Part shown: positions 7,717 through 18,371 of the stretch, one piece after another
How positions within the stretch are numbered: position 1 is the first letter of the stretch
Layout of the letters: the number at the start of each line of letters is the position of its first letter
DNA from: Pseudomonadota bacterium
GTDB taxonomy: Bacteria > Pseudomonadota > Gammaproteobacteria > Xanthomonadales > Xanthomonadaceae
Direction: 5' to 3'
Length of the DNA: 42,975 bases
Assembly: GCA_018241125.1 (NCBI GenBank)
Contig: JAFEEL010000012.1
Span: 1-42,975 of the forward strand
Made by a program: the position numbers and the translations under genes
Notes under the pieces: model-generated
Told to the model about the DNA's origin: nothing
Databases searched by the model: none
The model's input: only the letters and a program-made list of their open reading frames with translations

Positions 7717-8083
7717 AATGCCGTTGCGGGGGTAACGTGCGAAGGTAGGCGATGATGTCGGCCCGCACCTGCGGATCGGCTACCTGATAGCCCATGCGTT
7801 GGCCGGGGACGAGCGCCTCGGGGTTGGTCAACCAGCGATCGAGCAGCGCTGGATTCCAGACCAGCCCGCTGTTGCGCAAGGCATCGGAATAGGCAAAGCC
7901 CGGCACGCTGCCGGCACGGCGACCGACGATGCCCGCATGCCGTGGCCCGACGCGGTCGGTGTCGACCGAATGGCAGGCGCCGCAGCGGGCTTCATAGGCG
8001 AGCTTGCCGCGCTGCGCATCGCCTCCGGCCCAGGCCGGATGCGATGCAATGGCCAGCGTGACAGCGACGATTGCGCGCCGCAT
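7715..8083 (-). CDS. Exported class I c-type cytochrome
   Basis: A 122-residue periplasmic monohaem cytochrome c. The signal peptide MRRAIVAVTLAIASHPAWA is followed by the mature N-terminus GGDAQRG. The haem site CGACH (C34, C37, H38) and the distal Met in GQRMGYQ, plus the final helix DIIAYLRTLPP, match the cytochrome c2/c550-like fold with a GPRHAGIVGRRAG loop. Start 8083 lies one base after the stop of the upstream ferritin-like gene, so the two form an operon. A 15-codon longer start (8128) would overlap that gene and spoil the signal peptide. Likely role: electron carrier to or from the neighbouring ferritin-like protein or a respiratory oxidase; not shown by the sequence. Confidence 0.9.
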   Translation of the reverse strand: MRRAIVAVTLAIASHPAWAGGDAQRGKLAYEARCGACHSVDTDRVGPRHAGIVGRRAGSVPGFAYSDALRNSGLVWNPALLDRWLTNPEALVPGQRMGYQVADPQVRADIIAYLRTLPPQRH

Positions 8084-8084
8084 G

Positions 8085-8663
8085 TCAGGCGCCGAAGCTG
8101 AGCGCACCGGCGGGCAGCATCTGCCCAAGGGCCTGCGTCAGGACGGTGAAGTGCATCGTCTCGTCGGCGGCCAGACGCGCAGCGACCTGCCCGAGGTGGT
8201 TGTCCTTGAAGGCCGGGATCACTCCCAGGTAAGCGTTCGTTGCGCCCAGTTCGAGCCGGCGCGCCAGCATCAGGACATCGGTCTGGTTTTTCAGCCCATC
8301 GGCGTTGAGCGACGCGGCGTACTGGGCCAATGACTTTTCCGCGACCGCGGTGCCACCCATCTTGCGAATGGTCGCGGCAACTGCGTCGCGGTGGGCCTTG
8401 TGTTGCGACTGGAACGACACGGCCACGGCGAGCACGGGTTTTTGCAGCAGCCCGCTGCCGGCACCGAGTTGGTACGCGTTGATCGCTTCGTGCTCCAGCC
8501 CGAGGGCGACGTTGAGGATGTTCACGTCCGATGCGGTCGCCGTGGCCGATTGGGCGCTGGCCACGGGGGCGCGTCCGAGCAGCGCGATGGCGGCCGCGGA
8601 CAAGGTCACGTGCCCGGAACGCACGAGAAATCCGCGGCGGTTGAGGGAGGGAATCGGTGACAT
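8085..8663 (-). CDS. Tat-exported ferritin-like domain protein
   Basis: This 192-residue protein starts with a twin-arginine signal (LNRRGFLVRSG) followed by a hydrophobic run ending near VASAQS, so it is probably folded with cofactor before export. The mature part is four-helical with ferritin_2/DUF4439 character: helix 1 has ALGLEHEAINAYQLG, helix 2 SQHKAHRDAVAATI, and the last pair ELGATNAYLGVIPAF and AADETMHFTVLTQALG. These contain the E..H/E-H residues usual for a di-metal site. Start 8663 is chosen because GGAG stands six bases before it; an ATG four codons upstream (8675) is an alternative. It is followed by the cytochrome gene in the same operon. A redox or metal-storage function in the periplasm is likely, but the substrate is unknown. 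Confidence 0.82.
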   Translation of the reverse strand: MSPIPSLNRRGFLVRSGHVTLSAAAIALLGRAPVASAQSATATASDVNILNVALGLEHEAINAYQLGAGSGLLQKPVLAVAVSFQSQHKAHRDAVAATIRKMGGTAVAEKSLAQYAASLNADGLKNQTDVLMLARRLELGATNAYLGVIPAFKDNHLGQVAARLAADETMHFTVLTQALGQMLPAGALSFGA

Positions 8664-8828
8664 TGAGTACTCCATGGGGTAGGTGGGTTGTTGCGCAGTG
8701 TCTTACGCCGACGCCGGTGGTTTGGATGCATGGGACCGCGCTGGTCGTGCGCACGCGGCAGGTCTGCATCCAGCGCTCGGCGTGGTGCGTATCTGCCAGT
8801 CCGACCTCACCAAAAATGGAGCAAACCC

Positions 8829-9236
8829 ATGGCCACCCCCATCGAGATCGTGCAGCACGCCTACGCCGCGTTCGGTCGTGGCGACGTTCAGGCTTTGATC
8901 GGCCTGTGCAGCCGGGTTGTCCGCTGGCAGTTCGTCGCCGACCGGCACGCTCCGTACAACCGGGAAGCGATCGGCCCGATCCAGCTCGGGCAATGGTTCG
9001 CGGCGGTCGCCAGCAGTGACGACATCCACCAGTTCGAACCGCAACGGATGTTCGCCGGTGCCGATCACGTGACCGTCATCGGGCATGAACGCACCACCAT
9101 CCGGGCCACCGGCAACACCTTCGAGTGCCCGTGGGTGCACGTGTTTTCCATTGAAAACGGCGTGATCTGCGGGTTTTGGGGCATGCTCGACACGCAGGCG
9201 GTCGCAGAAGCGCGCGCTGCGGCCGCGACGGCGTGA
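8829..9236 (+). CDS. SnoaL/NTF2-like protein
   Basis: A 135-residue small alpha/beta-cone protein. It opens with the typical IVQHAYAAFGRGDVQALIGL helix pair, then the strand VVRWQFVAD, and ends with strands VHVFSIENGVICGFWGMLD. This is the NTF2-like superfamily, often annotated as ketosteroid isomerase-related; many members bind small ligands or are stress-linked, without conserved catalysis. GGAG seven bases ahead of ATG 8829 sets the start. It is divergent from the ferritin-like gene (165 bp between) and converges on the oxygenase gene with nine bases between stops. Confidence 0.82.
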   Translation: MATPIEIVQHAYAAFGRGDVQALIGLCSRVVRWQFVADRHAPYNREAIGPIQLGQWFAAVASSDDIHQFEPQRMFAGADHVTVIGHERTTIRATGNTFECPWVHVFSIENGVICGFWGMLDTQAVAEARAAAATA

Positions 9237-9245
9237 CGCCCGCAG

Positions 9246-9974
9246 TCAGTCGAAATGCGCTTTGTCGGGGTCGCGGAGCGCGCCGATATGCCGATCCAGC
9301 GGACCGAGCAAGCGCTTGAGCCAACGGGTCGCACGCCCGCGCCGCGTCTTGCGTCGTAGTTCGTTCTCGCCGGTCAGCCAGGCGATCTGGATCACCCGGC
9401 GCTGGCCGGCGAACGGCAGGTGGCCGTGGAAGGAATTGTCGGCGCGGCCGAATGCGGCCAGATTGCCGAACACCGGCGGCAGTTCCGGCGCCAGCGTGGA
9501 GCCGATGTCGTCGCTTCGGGAAAGAAACCGCAGGCAACCGGCGCTGCCGTGCGGCCACTGGCTTTCCAGATACACCAGCGCCGTGACGACTTTGGAGCGG
9601 CTGTCGGTGTGGATGGTGCCGTGGCGACGATGCAGTCGCGAGCACAGGGTTACCAGCGCCGGCAAGGCAGACATCTTCGCGATCCCGACCAGATCGCCGA
9701 GCGTATCGACGAACGTCGGCGCGGTCAGCTCGTCGATCAGGCGGTTGACCGCCGGTCCGCAATCGCTACGCTGGTACGGAAAAAAACCGGCTTGCCGGTA
9801 GCGCGGAAAATCGCGCTGCAATCCCGCCTGTGCGTCCAGGCGCAACATCCCGGTGGCAATCAGGAAGGCGAATGGTTCGGCATGCACCTGCACGCCCGCG
9901 CCGGACAGGCGCGTATTGCGCAACATCGACTCGAGCGCAACGGCCGTGGATTCGGTGGGCGAGGCAGCGGGCAT
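9246..9974 (-). CDS. 2-oxoglutarate/Fe(II)-dependent oxygenase family protein
   Basis: A 242-residue protein with the jelly-roll iron motif of 2OG-Fe(II) oxygenases: HTD (H122, D124) followed after about 60 residues by SFHGH (H183 or H185) and a basic pair RR (192-193) suited to bind 2-oxoglutarate. The strand pattern (KVVTALVYLES, FGRADNSFHGHLPF, RRVIQIAWL) matches the P4H/2OG-FeII_Oxy_3 group. The last 40 residues are Arg-rich. Substrate unknown; protein or small-molecule hydroxylation are both possible. Start 9974 has no strong ribosome-binding site and a later Met (codon 17) is possible. Confidence 0.72.
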   Translation of the reverse strand: MPAASPTESTAVALESMLRNTRLSGAGVQVHAEPFAFLIATGMLRLDAQAGLQRDFPRYRQAGFFPYQRSDCGPAVNRLIDELTAPTFVDTLGDLVGIAKMSALPALVTLCSRLHRRHGTIHTDSRSKVVTALVYLESQWPHGSAGCLRFLSRSDDIGSTLAPELPPVFGNLAAFGRADNSFHGHLPFAGQRRVIQIAWLTGENELRRKTRRGRATRWLKRLLGPLDRHIGALRDPDKAHFD

Positions 9975-10025
9975 GGTCGGGATTGTAGTGCGCCCTGAAC
10001 GCTACCGGCGCTGCTGGCCGGCATG

Positions 10026-10046
10026 TCCCGTCTCCCGTCTCCGTCC
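10026..10046. repeat. Short TCCCGTC heptamer run upstream of carA
   Basis: Two perfect TCCCGTC units and a third with a one-base loss. This is the reverse complement of the GGGAGAC heptamer found five times at 39690-39724. It lies in the 208-bp gap between the oxygenase gene and carA, which also has a hairpin at 10105-10137 (CTTCC and GCCCG pairing with CGGGC and GGAAG) about 45 bp before carA. That hairpin might act in the leader but shows no attenuator features. Confidence 0.55.
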
Positions 10047-10182
10047 TCTGGAATGGACTTCCATCGCCCCGACCTTTATCATTCCCGCTCGCCCCGATCC
10101 CTTCCTTCCGGCCCGCGCTGACGGTCCGGGCGGGAAGCCCTGTATCCGACGCCCGCCGCGGCGTTCCACCTGAGGCGAGAAC

Positions 10183-11397
10183 GTGAGCCGACCCGGATTC
10201 CTTGCGCTCGAAGACGGCAGCGTGTTCGAGGGCCTCGCCGTGGGCGCCGACGGCCACAGCGTCGGCGAGGTGGTGTTCAACACCGCCATGACCGGGTATC
10301 AGGAAATCCTGACCGACCCGTCCTACGCGCGGCAACTGGTCACCCTGACCTATCCGCACATCGGCAACACCGGTTGCACCGATGCGGACGACGAAGCGTC
10401 GCGGGTGTGGGCGGCTGGATTGATCGTGCGTGACGTGCCGCGACGGGCCAGCAACTGGCGCAGCCAGACGCCGTTGCCCGAATGGCTGGCGGCGCGCGGC
10501 GTGGTGGCGCTGGCAGGAATCGACACGCGCAAGCTCACGCGCCTGCTGCGCGATGGCGGCGCGCAGAACGGCTGTCTGGTCGGCGGCGATGCCATCGACC
10601 GCGAACATGCGATCGAACTGGCGCGCAAGTTCCCCGGACTGGACGGCATGGATCTGGCGAAGCAAGTCAGCACGAAGCAGAGCTTTGCCTGGACCGAGGG
10701 CTCGCTGGATCTGGATCGCGGCGTGTTCGCGCAAGTGGGCTCGCCGGAGCTGCCGGAAAAATTCCATGTGGTGGCCTACGACTTCGGCGTCAAGCGCAAC
10801 ATCCTGCGCCTGCTTGCCGACCGCGGCTGCCGCCTCACGGTGGTGCCGGCGCAAACGCCGGCCGCCGATGTGCTCGCGCTCAAGCCCGACGGCGTGTTCT
10901 TGTCCAACGGCCCGGGCGATCCTGCTGCGTGCGAATACGCCATCGAAGCTACGCGCACGTTCCTTGATTCGCGCATTCCGTTGTTCGGCATCTGCCTCGG
11001 CCATCAATTGATGGGGCTGGCGCTCGGCGCGAAGACGTTGAAGATGAAGTTCGGCCATCACGGCGGCAATCATCCGGTAAAGGATCTGGATTCCAATCGA
11101 GTGCTGATCACCGCGCAGAACCACGGTTTCGCGGTCGATCCGGCGAGCCTGCCCGGCAACACGCGCCCGACCCACGTCTCGCTGTTCGACGGCAGCTTGC
11201 AGGGCTTCGAACTCATCGACCGCCCCGCGTTTTGTTTTCAGGGCCATCCCGAAGCGAGCCCGGGGCCGCACGATATCGGCGGGTTGTTTGATCGGTTTGT
11301 GGCGATGATGGGGAGCTCGGGACTCGGGACTCGGGACTCGGGACTCGGAAGTGCAAGTTCCAGCGATCGGGCGACGATCGCGTGGGTGCCCCGATGA
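10183..11397 (+). CDS. carA: Carbamoyl-phosphate synthase small (glutaminase) subunit
   Basis: This 404-residue subunit releases ammonia from glutamine and passes it to CarB for carbamoyl phosphate, feeding arginine and pyrimidine synthesis. It starts with GTG (10183) seven bases after a GAGG. The N-terminal domain has [12 protein letters not shown] and the [12 protein letters not shown] motif. The class I glutaminase domain has the nucleophile C271 (FGICLGHQL) and the pair H355/E357 (GHPEASPGP). The body is conserved through residue 378 (FDRFVAMM). The last 26 residues ([12 protein letters not shown]…) are encoded by a heptamer repeat and cassette DNA, not by native carA, whose family members end about there. 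The stop TGA overlaps the ATG of the inserted gene (ATGA, 11394-11397). Confidence 0.97.
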   Translation: MSRPGFLALEDGSVFEGLAVGADGHSVGEVVFNTAMTGYQEILTDPSYARQLVTLTYPHIGNTGCTDADDEASRVWAAGLIVRDVPRRASNWRSQTPLPEWLAARGVVALAGIDTRKLTRLLRDGGAQNGCLVGGDAIDREHAIELARKFPGLDGMDLAKQVSTKQSFAWTEGSLDLDRGVFAQVGSPELPEKFHVVAYDFGVKRNILRLLADRGCRLTVVPAQTPAADVLALKPDGVFLSNGPGDPAACEYAIEATRTFLDSRIPLFGICLGHQLMGLALGAKTLKMKFGHHGGNHPVKDLDSNRVLITAQNHGFAVDPASLPGNTRPTHVSLFDGSLQGFELIDRPAFCFQGHPEASPGPHDIGGLFDRFVAMMGSSGLGTRDSGLGSASSSDRATIAWVPR

Positions 11398-11790
11398 ACG
11401 CGTCCCATTTTCGCGAACTGGAAGTTTGGCAGTTGGCGATGTCGTTGACCAAGTCCGTGTATGGCCTGACTGCGAGCATGCCGCGGGAGGAGCGCTATGG
11501 CCTGTCTTCACAACTCCAGCGTGCTGCGGTATCGGTGCCATCCAACGTCGCAGAAGGAAATGCACGGGCATCAGCCAGGGACTACGCACGCTTTGTCTCG
11601 ATGGCGCTGGGTTCGTGTGCCGAGTTGCAAACGCAACTTTTGCTTGCGCGAGACCTTGGGTTGGGAGCGGCGGATGCTTGCGACGATGCGCTCGATCTGT
11701 GCGACAGAGTTGGGAAAATGTTGCTGCGACTACACCAAGCGTTGTCACGTCGCCTGACTTCCGAGTCCCGAGTCCCGAGTCCCGAGTCCC
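11319..11790. mobile_element. Four-helix-bundle cassette with 33-bp perfect inverted repeats
   Basis: The left end (11319-11351) is four GGGACTC heptamers plus GGAAG. The right end (11758-11790) is CTTCC plus four GAGTCCC heptamers, the exact reverse complement. The 406 bp between contain the body of one gene, for a four-helix-bundle protein. The whole lies between carA and carB, which are normally adjacent, and replaces the natural end of carA. I infer a small repeat-bounded cassette moved by an activity encoded elsewhere. No transposase motif or target-site duplication is evident. Confidence 0.7.
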
Positions 11791-11821
11791 GTGTTTCGGA
11801 AGAATCCGAGGAGTACCGGTA

Positions 11822-11822
<1 letters not shown>
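11394..11822 (+). CDS. Four-helix bundle protein (S23/IVP family) inserted in the car operon
   Basis: The product has 142 residues and the signature of the four-helix bundle family first seen in 23S rRNA intervening sequences and related to the Avd protein of diversity-generating retroelements. Markers seen: [20 protein letters not shown] at the start, the [16 protein letters not shown] turn, [20 protein letters not shown] and the last helix [20 protein letters not shown]. Family members form pentameric basic barrels and some bind nucleic acid; no enzyme activity is known. The C-terminal 22 residues ([12 protein letters not shown]…) come from the right heptamer repeat. The ATG overlaps the carA stop and the TAA stop overlaps the carB ATG (TAATG 11820-11824). 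A GTG at 11382 is a less likely start. Confidence 0.85.
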
Positions 11823-15067
<3,245 letters not shown>

Positions 15068-15100
15068 CCGCCGCATCGACCAGAATTCCAGGAACCCGCC

Positions 15101-15577
15101 ATGCGCATTCCATTGACCACCAAGGGCGCCTCGCGCCTTCGCGCCGAACTCGAACGGCTCAAATCCACCGAGCGCCCGCGGGTGATCGCCGCCATCGCCG
15201 AGGCGCGCGCCCACGGCGACTTGAGCGAGAACGCCGAGTACCACGCCGCGCGCGAGCAACAAAGCTTTCTCGAAGGCCGCATCAAGGAACTCGAAGGCGC
15301 GCTGGGCAACGCGCAACTGATCGACGTGGCCACCCTCAACGCCGGCGCGAAGGTCGTGTTCGGCGCCAGCGTGGATCTGGCCGACGTGGAAACCGACGAG
15401 CGCCGCGGCTACCAGATCGTCGGCGACCTCGAGGCCGACATCAAGCAGAACCTGATTTCGATTTCCTCGCCGATCGCGCGCGCGCTGATCGGCAAGCACG
15501 AAGGCGACACCATCACCATCAACGCCCCGGCTGGGCAGCGCGAGTTCGAGATCGTGGGCGTGCGTTACGAGGGCTGA
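15101..15577 (+). CDS. greA: Transcription elongation factor GreA
   Basis: A 158-residue cleavage factor that enters the RNA polymerase secondary channel and rescues backtracked complexes. The N-terminal coiled coil (residues 8-75) carries the tip acidic pair in [16 protein letters not shown] (D41 and E44). The C-terminal FKBP-like domain follows ([25 protein letters not shown]). It lies 33 bp after carB and one base before the rpfE-like gene, the Xanthomonas order, so it is probably also carried on the car transcript. Confidence 0.97.
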   Translation: MRIPLTTKGASRLRAELERLKSTERPRVIAAIAEARAHGDLSENAEYHAAREQQSFLEGRIKELEGALGNAQLIDVATLNAGAKVVFGASVDLADVETDERRGYQIVGDLEADIKQNLISISSPIARALIGKHEGDTITINAPAGQREFEIVGVRYEG

Positions 15578-15578
15578 G

Positions 15579-16517
15579 ATGCCTCGCCTGACCCTGCTGC
15601 TGCCCCTCCGTGAACGCTTGCGCGGCCAGCCCCCGCCGGCGGAACTTGGCAAGCTGCTGGCGCGCGCCGATCGCGGCGTCGGCGATGCCGGCGTCAAGCC
15701 GCAGTTGCAGCGCCACGTCGACGTGATCCCGCGGCAGTGCCCGGTCGCGCCGATCACTCGGCATCTGGATGCGCCCGGCGCCGAGCAGCAGGCGTGGCTG
15801 CGCGCCGATCCGGCGTGGGTGCAGGCCGACATCAACGGCGGGCGGATGCTCGCCTGCGGCGACATGGGTTTGACGATGGGCGAGGCGCAGGCGCTGATCG
15901 CGCCGTTGCGCACGCTGTTCGGCGACGAAGGGTTCCCGATTTCCGCGCCCACGCCCTCGCGCTGGTACCTGATGTTGCCGCGCGAGGCGAAGTTCCCCCC
16001 GTTTCCGCCGCCCGAGGACGTGCTTGGCGACGACCTCGTCGAGCACCTGCCGCAGGGCGATGCCGGGCGACGCTGGCGGCGACTGCTCAACGAGGCGCAG
16101 GTGATCTTGCACAATCACCCGCTCAACGAGCAGCGCATGGCGCAGGGCAAGCCGCCGGTGAACTCGCTGTGGTTCTGGGGCGGCGGCGTGCTGCCGGATT
16201 TCGTGCGCATCGAGGGCCGCGTGTTCGGTGACGACATCGTGTTGCGCGCACTGGCCGATCTGGCCAAGTCGCCGCTGCAACCGGCACCGGCACGCTACGA
16301 ATCGGCGTTGCGCGAGGCGCCGGCGTTGGTGGACTTGCGCGGTGCGCGCGAGTTGGCGACGTTGGCGCGCGATTGGTTCGCGCCGGCGGCGGCATCCTTG
16401 CGCCGCGACGACGAACTGCGACTGGATTTCGCCGATGGCGCGCAGTTCACGATCCGCCGTACCCAACGCTGGCGTTTCTGGCGGCGTGCGTTGGCGCAGT
16501 TGGCGTCACCGGAATGA
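15579..16517 (+). CDS. rpfE: RpfE-like protein of unknown function
   Basis: A 312-residue protein that I identify mainly by synteny and by the character of the family found between greA and recJ in the Xanthomonas rpf region. Visible features: a middle part with NGGRMLACGDMGLTMGEAQ, a PTPSRWYL strand, and the conserved-looking QVILHNHPLNEQRMAQGKPPVNSLWFWGGG. The last phrase (NHPLN-R—G—-NS-WFWG) is also seen in cofactor-independent phosphoglycerate mutase-like annotations of this family, so a phosphatase/mutase fold has been suggested by others; no phosphoserine or metal motif of iPGM is visible here. RpfE was named for its place in the virulence-regulation cluster and has no proven activity. 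It is one base after greA and four bases before recJ. Confidence 0.65.
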   Translation: MPRLTLLLPLRERLRGQPPPAELGKLLARADRGVGDAGVKPQLQRHVDVIPRQCPVAPITRHLDAPGAEQQAWLRADPAWVQADINGGRMLACGDMGLTMGEAQALIAPLRTLFGDEGFPISAPTPSRWYLMLPREAKFPPFPPPEDVLGDDLVEHLPQGDAGRRWRRLLNEAQVILHNHPLNEQRMAQGKPPVNSLWFWGGGVLPDFVRIEGRVFGDDIVLRALADLAKSPLQPAPARYESALREAPALVDLRGARELATLARDWFAPAAASLRRDDELRLDFADGAQFTIRRTQRWRFWRRALAQLASPE

Positions 16518-16521
16518 CTGC

Positions 16522-18294
16522 ATGAACCATGCCCGGATCGTCCGTCGCGACAGCGACGCGCAAGGCGACTGGCCCGCCGACCTGCACCCGGTGCTGCGCC
16601 GCATCTTTGCCGCGCGCGGCGTGCATTGCATGCAGGCTGCGCGCCCAAAACTCACCGACCTGCTGCCGCCATCGGCTCTGGGCGGAATCGATGCGGCCAG
16701 TGCGTTGCTGGCCGAGGCGATCCGTGGCGATCGACGGATCGTCGTCGTGGGGGATTTCGATTGCGACGGCGCCACCGGGGTGGCGGTGGGCGTGCGCGGG
16801 CTGCGCCTGCTCGGTGCGCAGCACGTCGCCTACCAGGTGCCGCAGCGCATGGTGCACGGCTACGGTCTGAGCCCGGCGCTGGTGGAGGCGATGCAGCCGC
16901 TGCGCCCGGATCTGTTGGTGACCGTGGACAACGGCATCGCCTGTGTCGCCGGCGTGGCGGCGGCCAAGCAGCGTGGCTGGCAGGTGCTGGTCACCGATCA
17001 TCATCTTCCAGGGCCTGCATTGCCGCTGGCCGATGCGATCGTCGATCCGAACCTGTTGGCGTTCGCGCGCTGTCGGCACGACTTGGTGCAGTGCGCGCAG
17101 TGCGAACGCGATGTGCGGGCCAATGCCGCGTTTGCCAGCAAGTCGCTGGCCGGGGTGGGCGTGCTGTTCTACCTGCTGCTGGCCACGCGCGCGCGGCTGC
17201 GCGATGAAGGCTGGTTCGATGCGGGCCGGCGCGAGCCGGATTTGTCGGTCCTGCTCGATCTGGTCGCGGTCGGCACCGTGGCCGACATGGTGGCGCTGGA
17301 TGTCAACAATCGCGCACTGGTCGCTGCTGGTCTGCGCCGCCTGCGTTCAGGCCGGTGCCAACCCGGCTTGCGTGCGCTCGCCGAAGTGTCCGGGAGCGCG
17401 CTGGAGCGCCTGACCTCCGCCGACATCGGGTTTTCCATCGGCCCGCGCATCAATGCCGCCGGACGCCTGGAGGACATGGCGATCGGCATCGAATGCCTGC
17501 TGAGCGACGATGCCGAGCACGCGCTGGAACTGGCGCGTACGCTCGACGGCATCAATCGCGAGCGCCGGCAGGTGCAAGACCAGATGCTGGAGGAGGCCAT
17601 CGCCATCGCCGCGGCGAGCGTGGATGCGGCCACCGCGGGCGTGTGCGTGCACGACGAGGGTTGGCATGCGGGCGTGGTCGGGCTGGTGGCTTCGAAGCTG
17701 AAAGAACGCCTGCACCGGCCGGTGGTGGCGTTCGCGCCGGCCGGTTCGGAGGGCGGTGAATGGCGTGGCTCGGCACGCTCGATTCCCGGATTCCACATCC
17801 GCGACGCGCTGGCGGAAATCGACACCCGACATCCGGGATTGATCCTGCGTTTCGGTGGGCACGCGATGGCGGCCGGGCTCGGCTTGGCGCGATCGGATCT
17901 GCCGCGATTCGCCGCGGCATTCGACGCGCTGGCGCGCGAGCGCATCGCGGCGGAGCTGCTGGAGGCCGTCTTGCTCAGCGATGGCGAACTCGACCCCACC
18001 GCGATGTCGCTCGATCTGGCGCAGCAGTTGCGCGATGCCGGGCCGTGGGGGCAGGGCTTCCCCGAGCCGCTGTTCGACGGCCGGTTTACCGTGATGGACT
18101 GGCGCGTGGTCGGCGAGCGCCACCTGAAACTGGTGCTGCAAGCCGGTGGGCGAACCTTCGATGCCATCGAGTTCGGTGGTTGGCTCGGGCAGCCACCGCC
18201 GGCCGCCGTGCACATCGCTTATCGTCTCGACATCAACCACTGGCGCGACACCGCGGCACTGCAACTGCTGATCGCGCATCGCAGCGACCCCTGA
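16522..18294 (+). CDS. recJ: Single-stranded-DNA exonuclease RecJ
   Basis: A 590-residue 5'-3' ssDNA exonuclease of the DHH phosphoesterase family, used in recombination and mismatch repair. Motif I is VVGDFDCDGATG (D78, D80, D82), motif II TVDNGI (D135) and motif III TDHHLPG (D159-H161). The DHHA1 domain has RFGGHAMAAGL near residue 455, and an OB-fold and C-terminal part follow. An unusual segment between residues 183 and 205 contains C184-x-H186-x4-C191-x2-C194, where many RecJ proteins have a short PGC-F-SK loop. Start 16522 is four bases after the rpfE-like stop and gives the normal N-terminus; the open frame further upstream lies inside that gene. Confidence 0.95.
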   Translation: MNHARIVRRDSDAQGDWPADLHPVLRRIFAARGVHCMQAARPKLTDLLPPSALGGIDAASALLAEAIRGDRRIVVVGDFDCDGATGVAVGVRGLRLLGAQHVAYQVPQRMVHGYGLSPALVEAMQPLRPDLLVTVDNGIACVAGVAAAKQRGWQVLVTDHHLPGPALPLADAIVDPNLLAFARCRHDLVQCAQCERDVRANAAFASKSLAGVGVLFYLLLATRARLRDEGWFDAGRREPDLSVLLDLVAVGTVADMVALDVNNRALVAAGLRRLRSGRCQPGLRALAEVSGSALERLTSADIGFSIGPRINAAGRLEDMAIGIECLLSDDAEHALELARTLDGINRERRQVQDQMLEEAIAIAAASVDAATAGVCVHDEGWHAGVVGLVASKLKERLHRPVVAFAPAGSEGGEWRGSARSIPGFHIRDALAEIDTRHPGLILRFGGHAMAAGLGLARSDLPRFAAAFDALARERIAAELLEAVLLSDGELDPTAMSLDLAQQLRDAGPWGQGFPEPLFDGRFTVMDWRVVGERHLKLVLQAGGRTFDAIEFGGWLGQPPPAAVHIAYRLDINHWRDTAALQLLIAHRSDP

Positions 18295-18371
18295 GGCCGC
18301 CGCCAACGCGAAACCCCGTTTGTTCCGGATGAGCGTTGCAAGCTGTCGTCATCCACCGGGGAGAGTTCCAC

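Noticed and set aside
10105-10137. Pyrimidine attenuator ahead of carA
   Set aside because: A hairpin exists but there is no T-run, leader peptide or alternative antiterminator that I could support.
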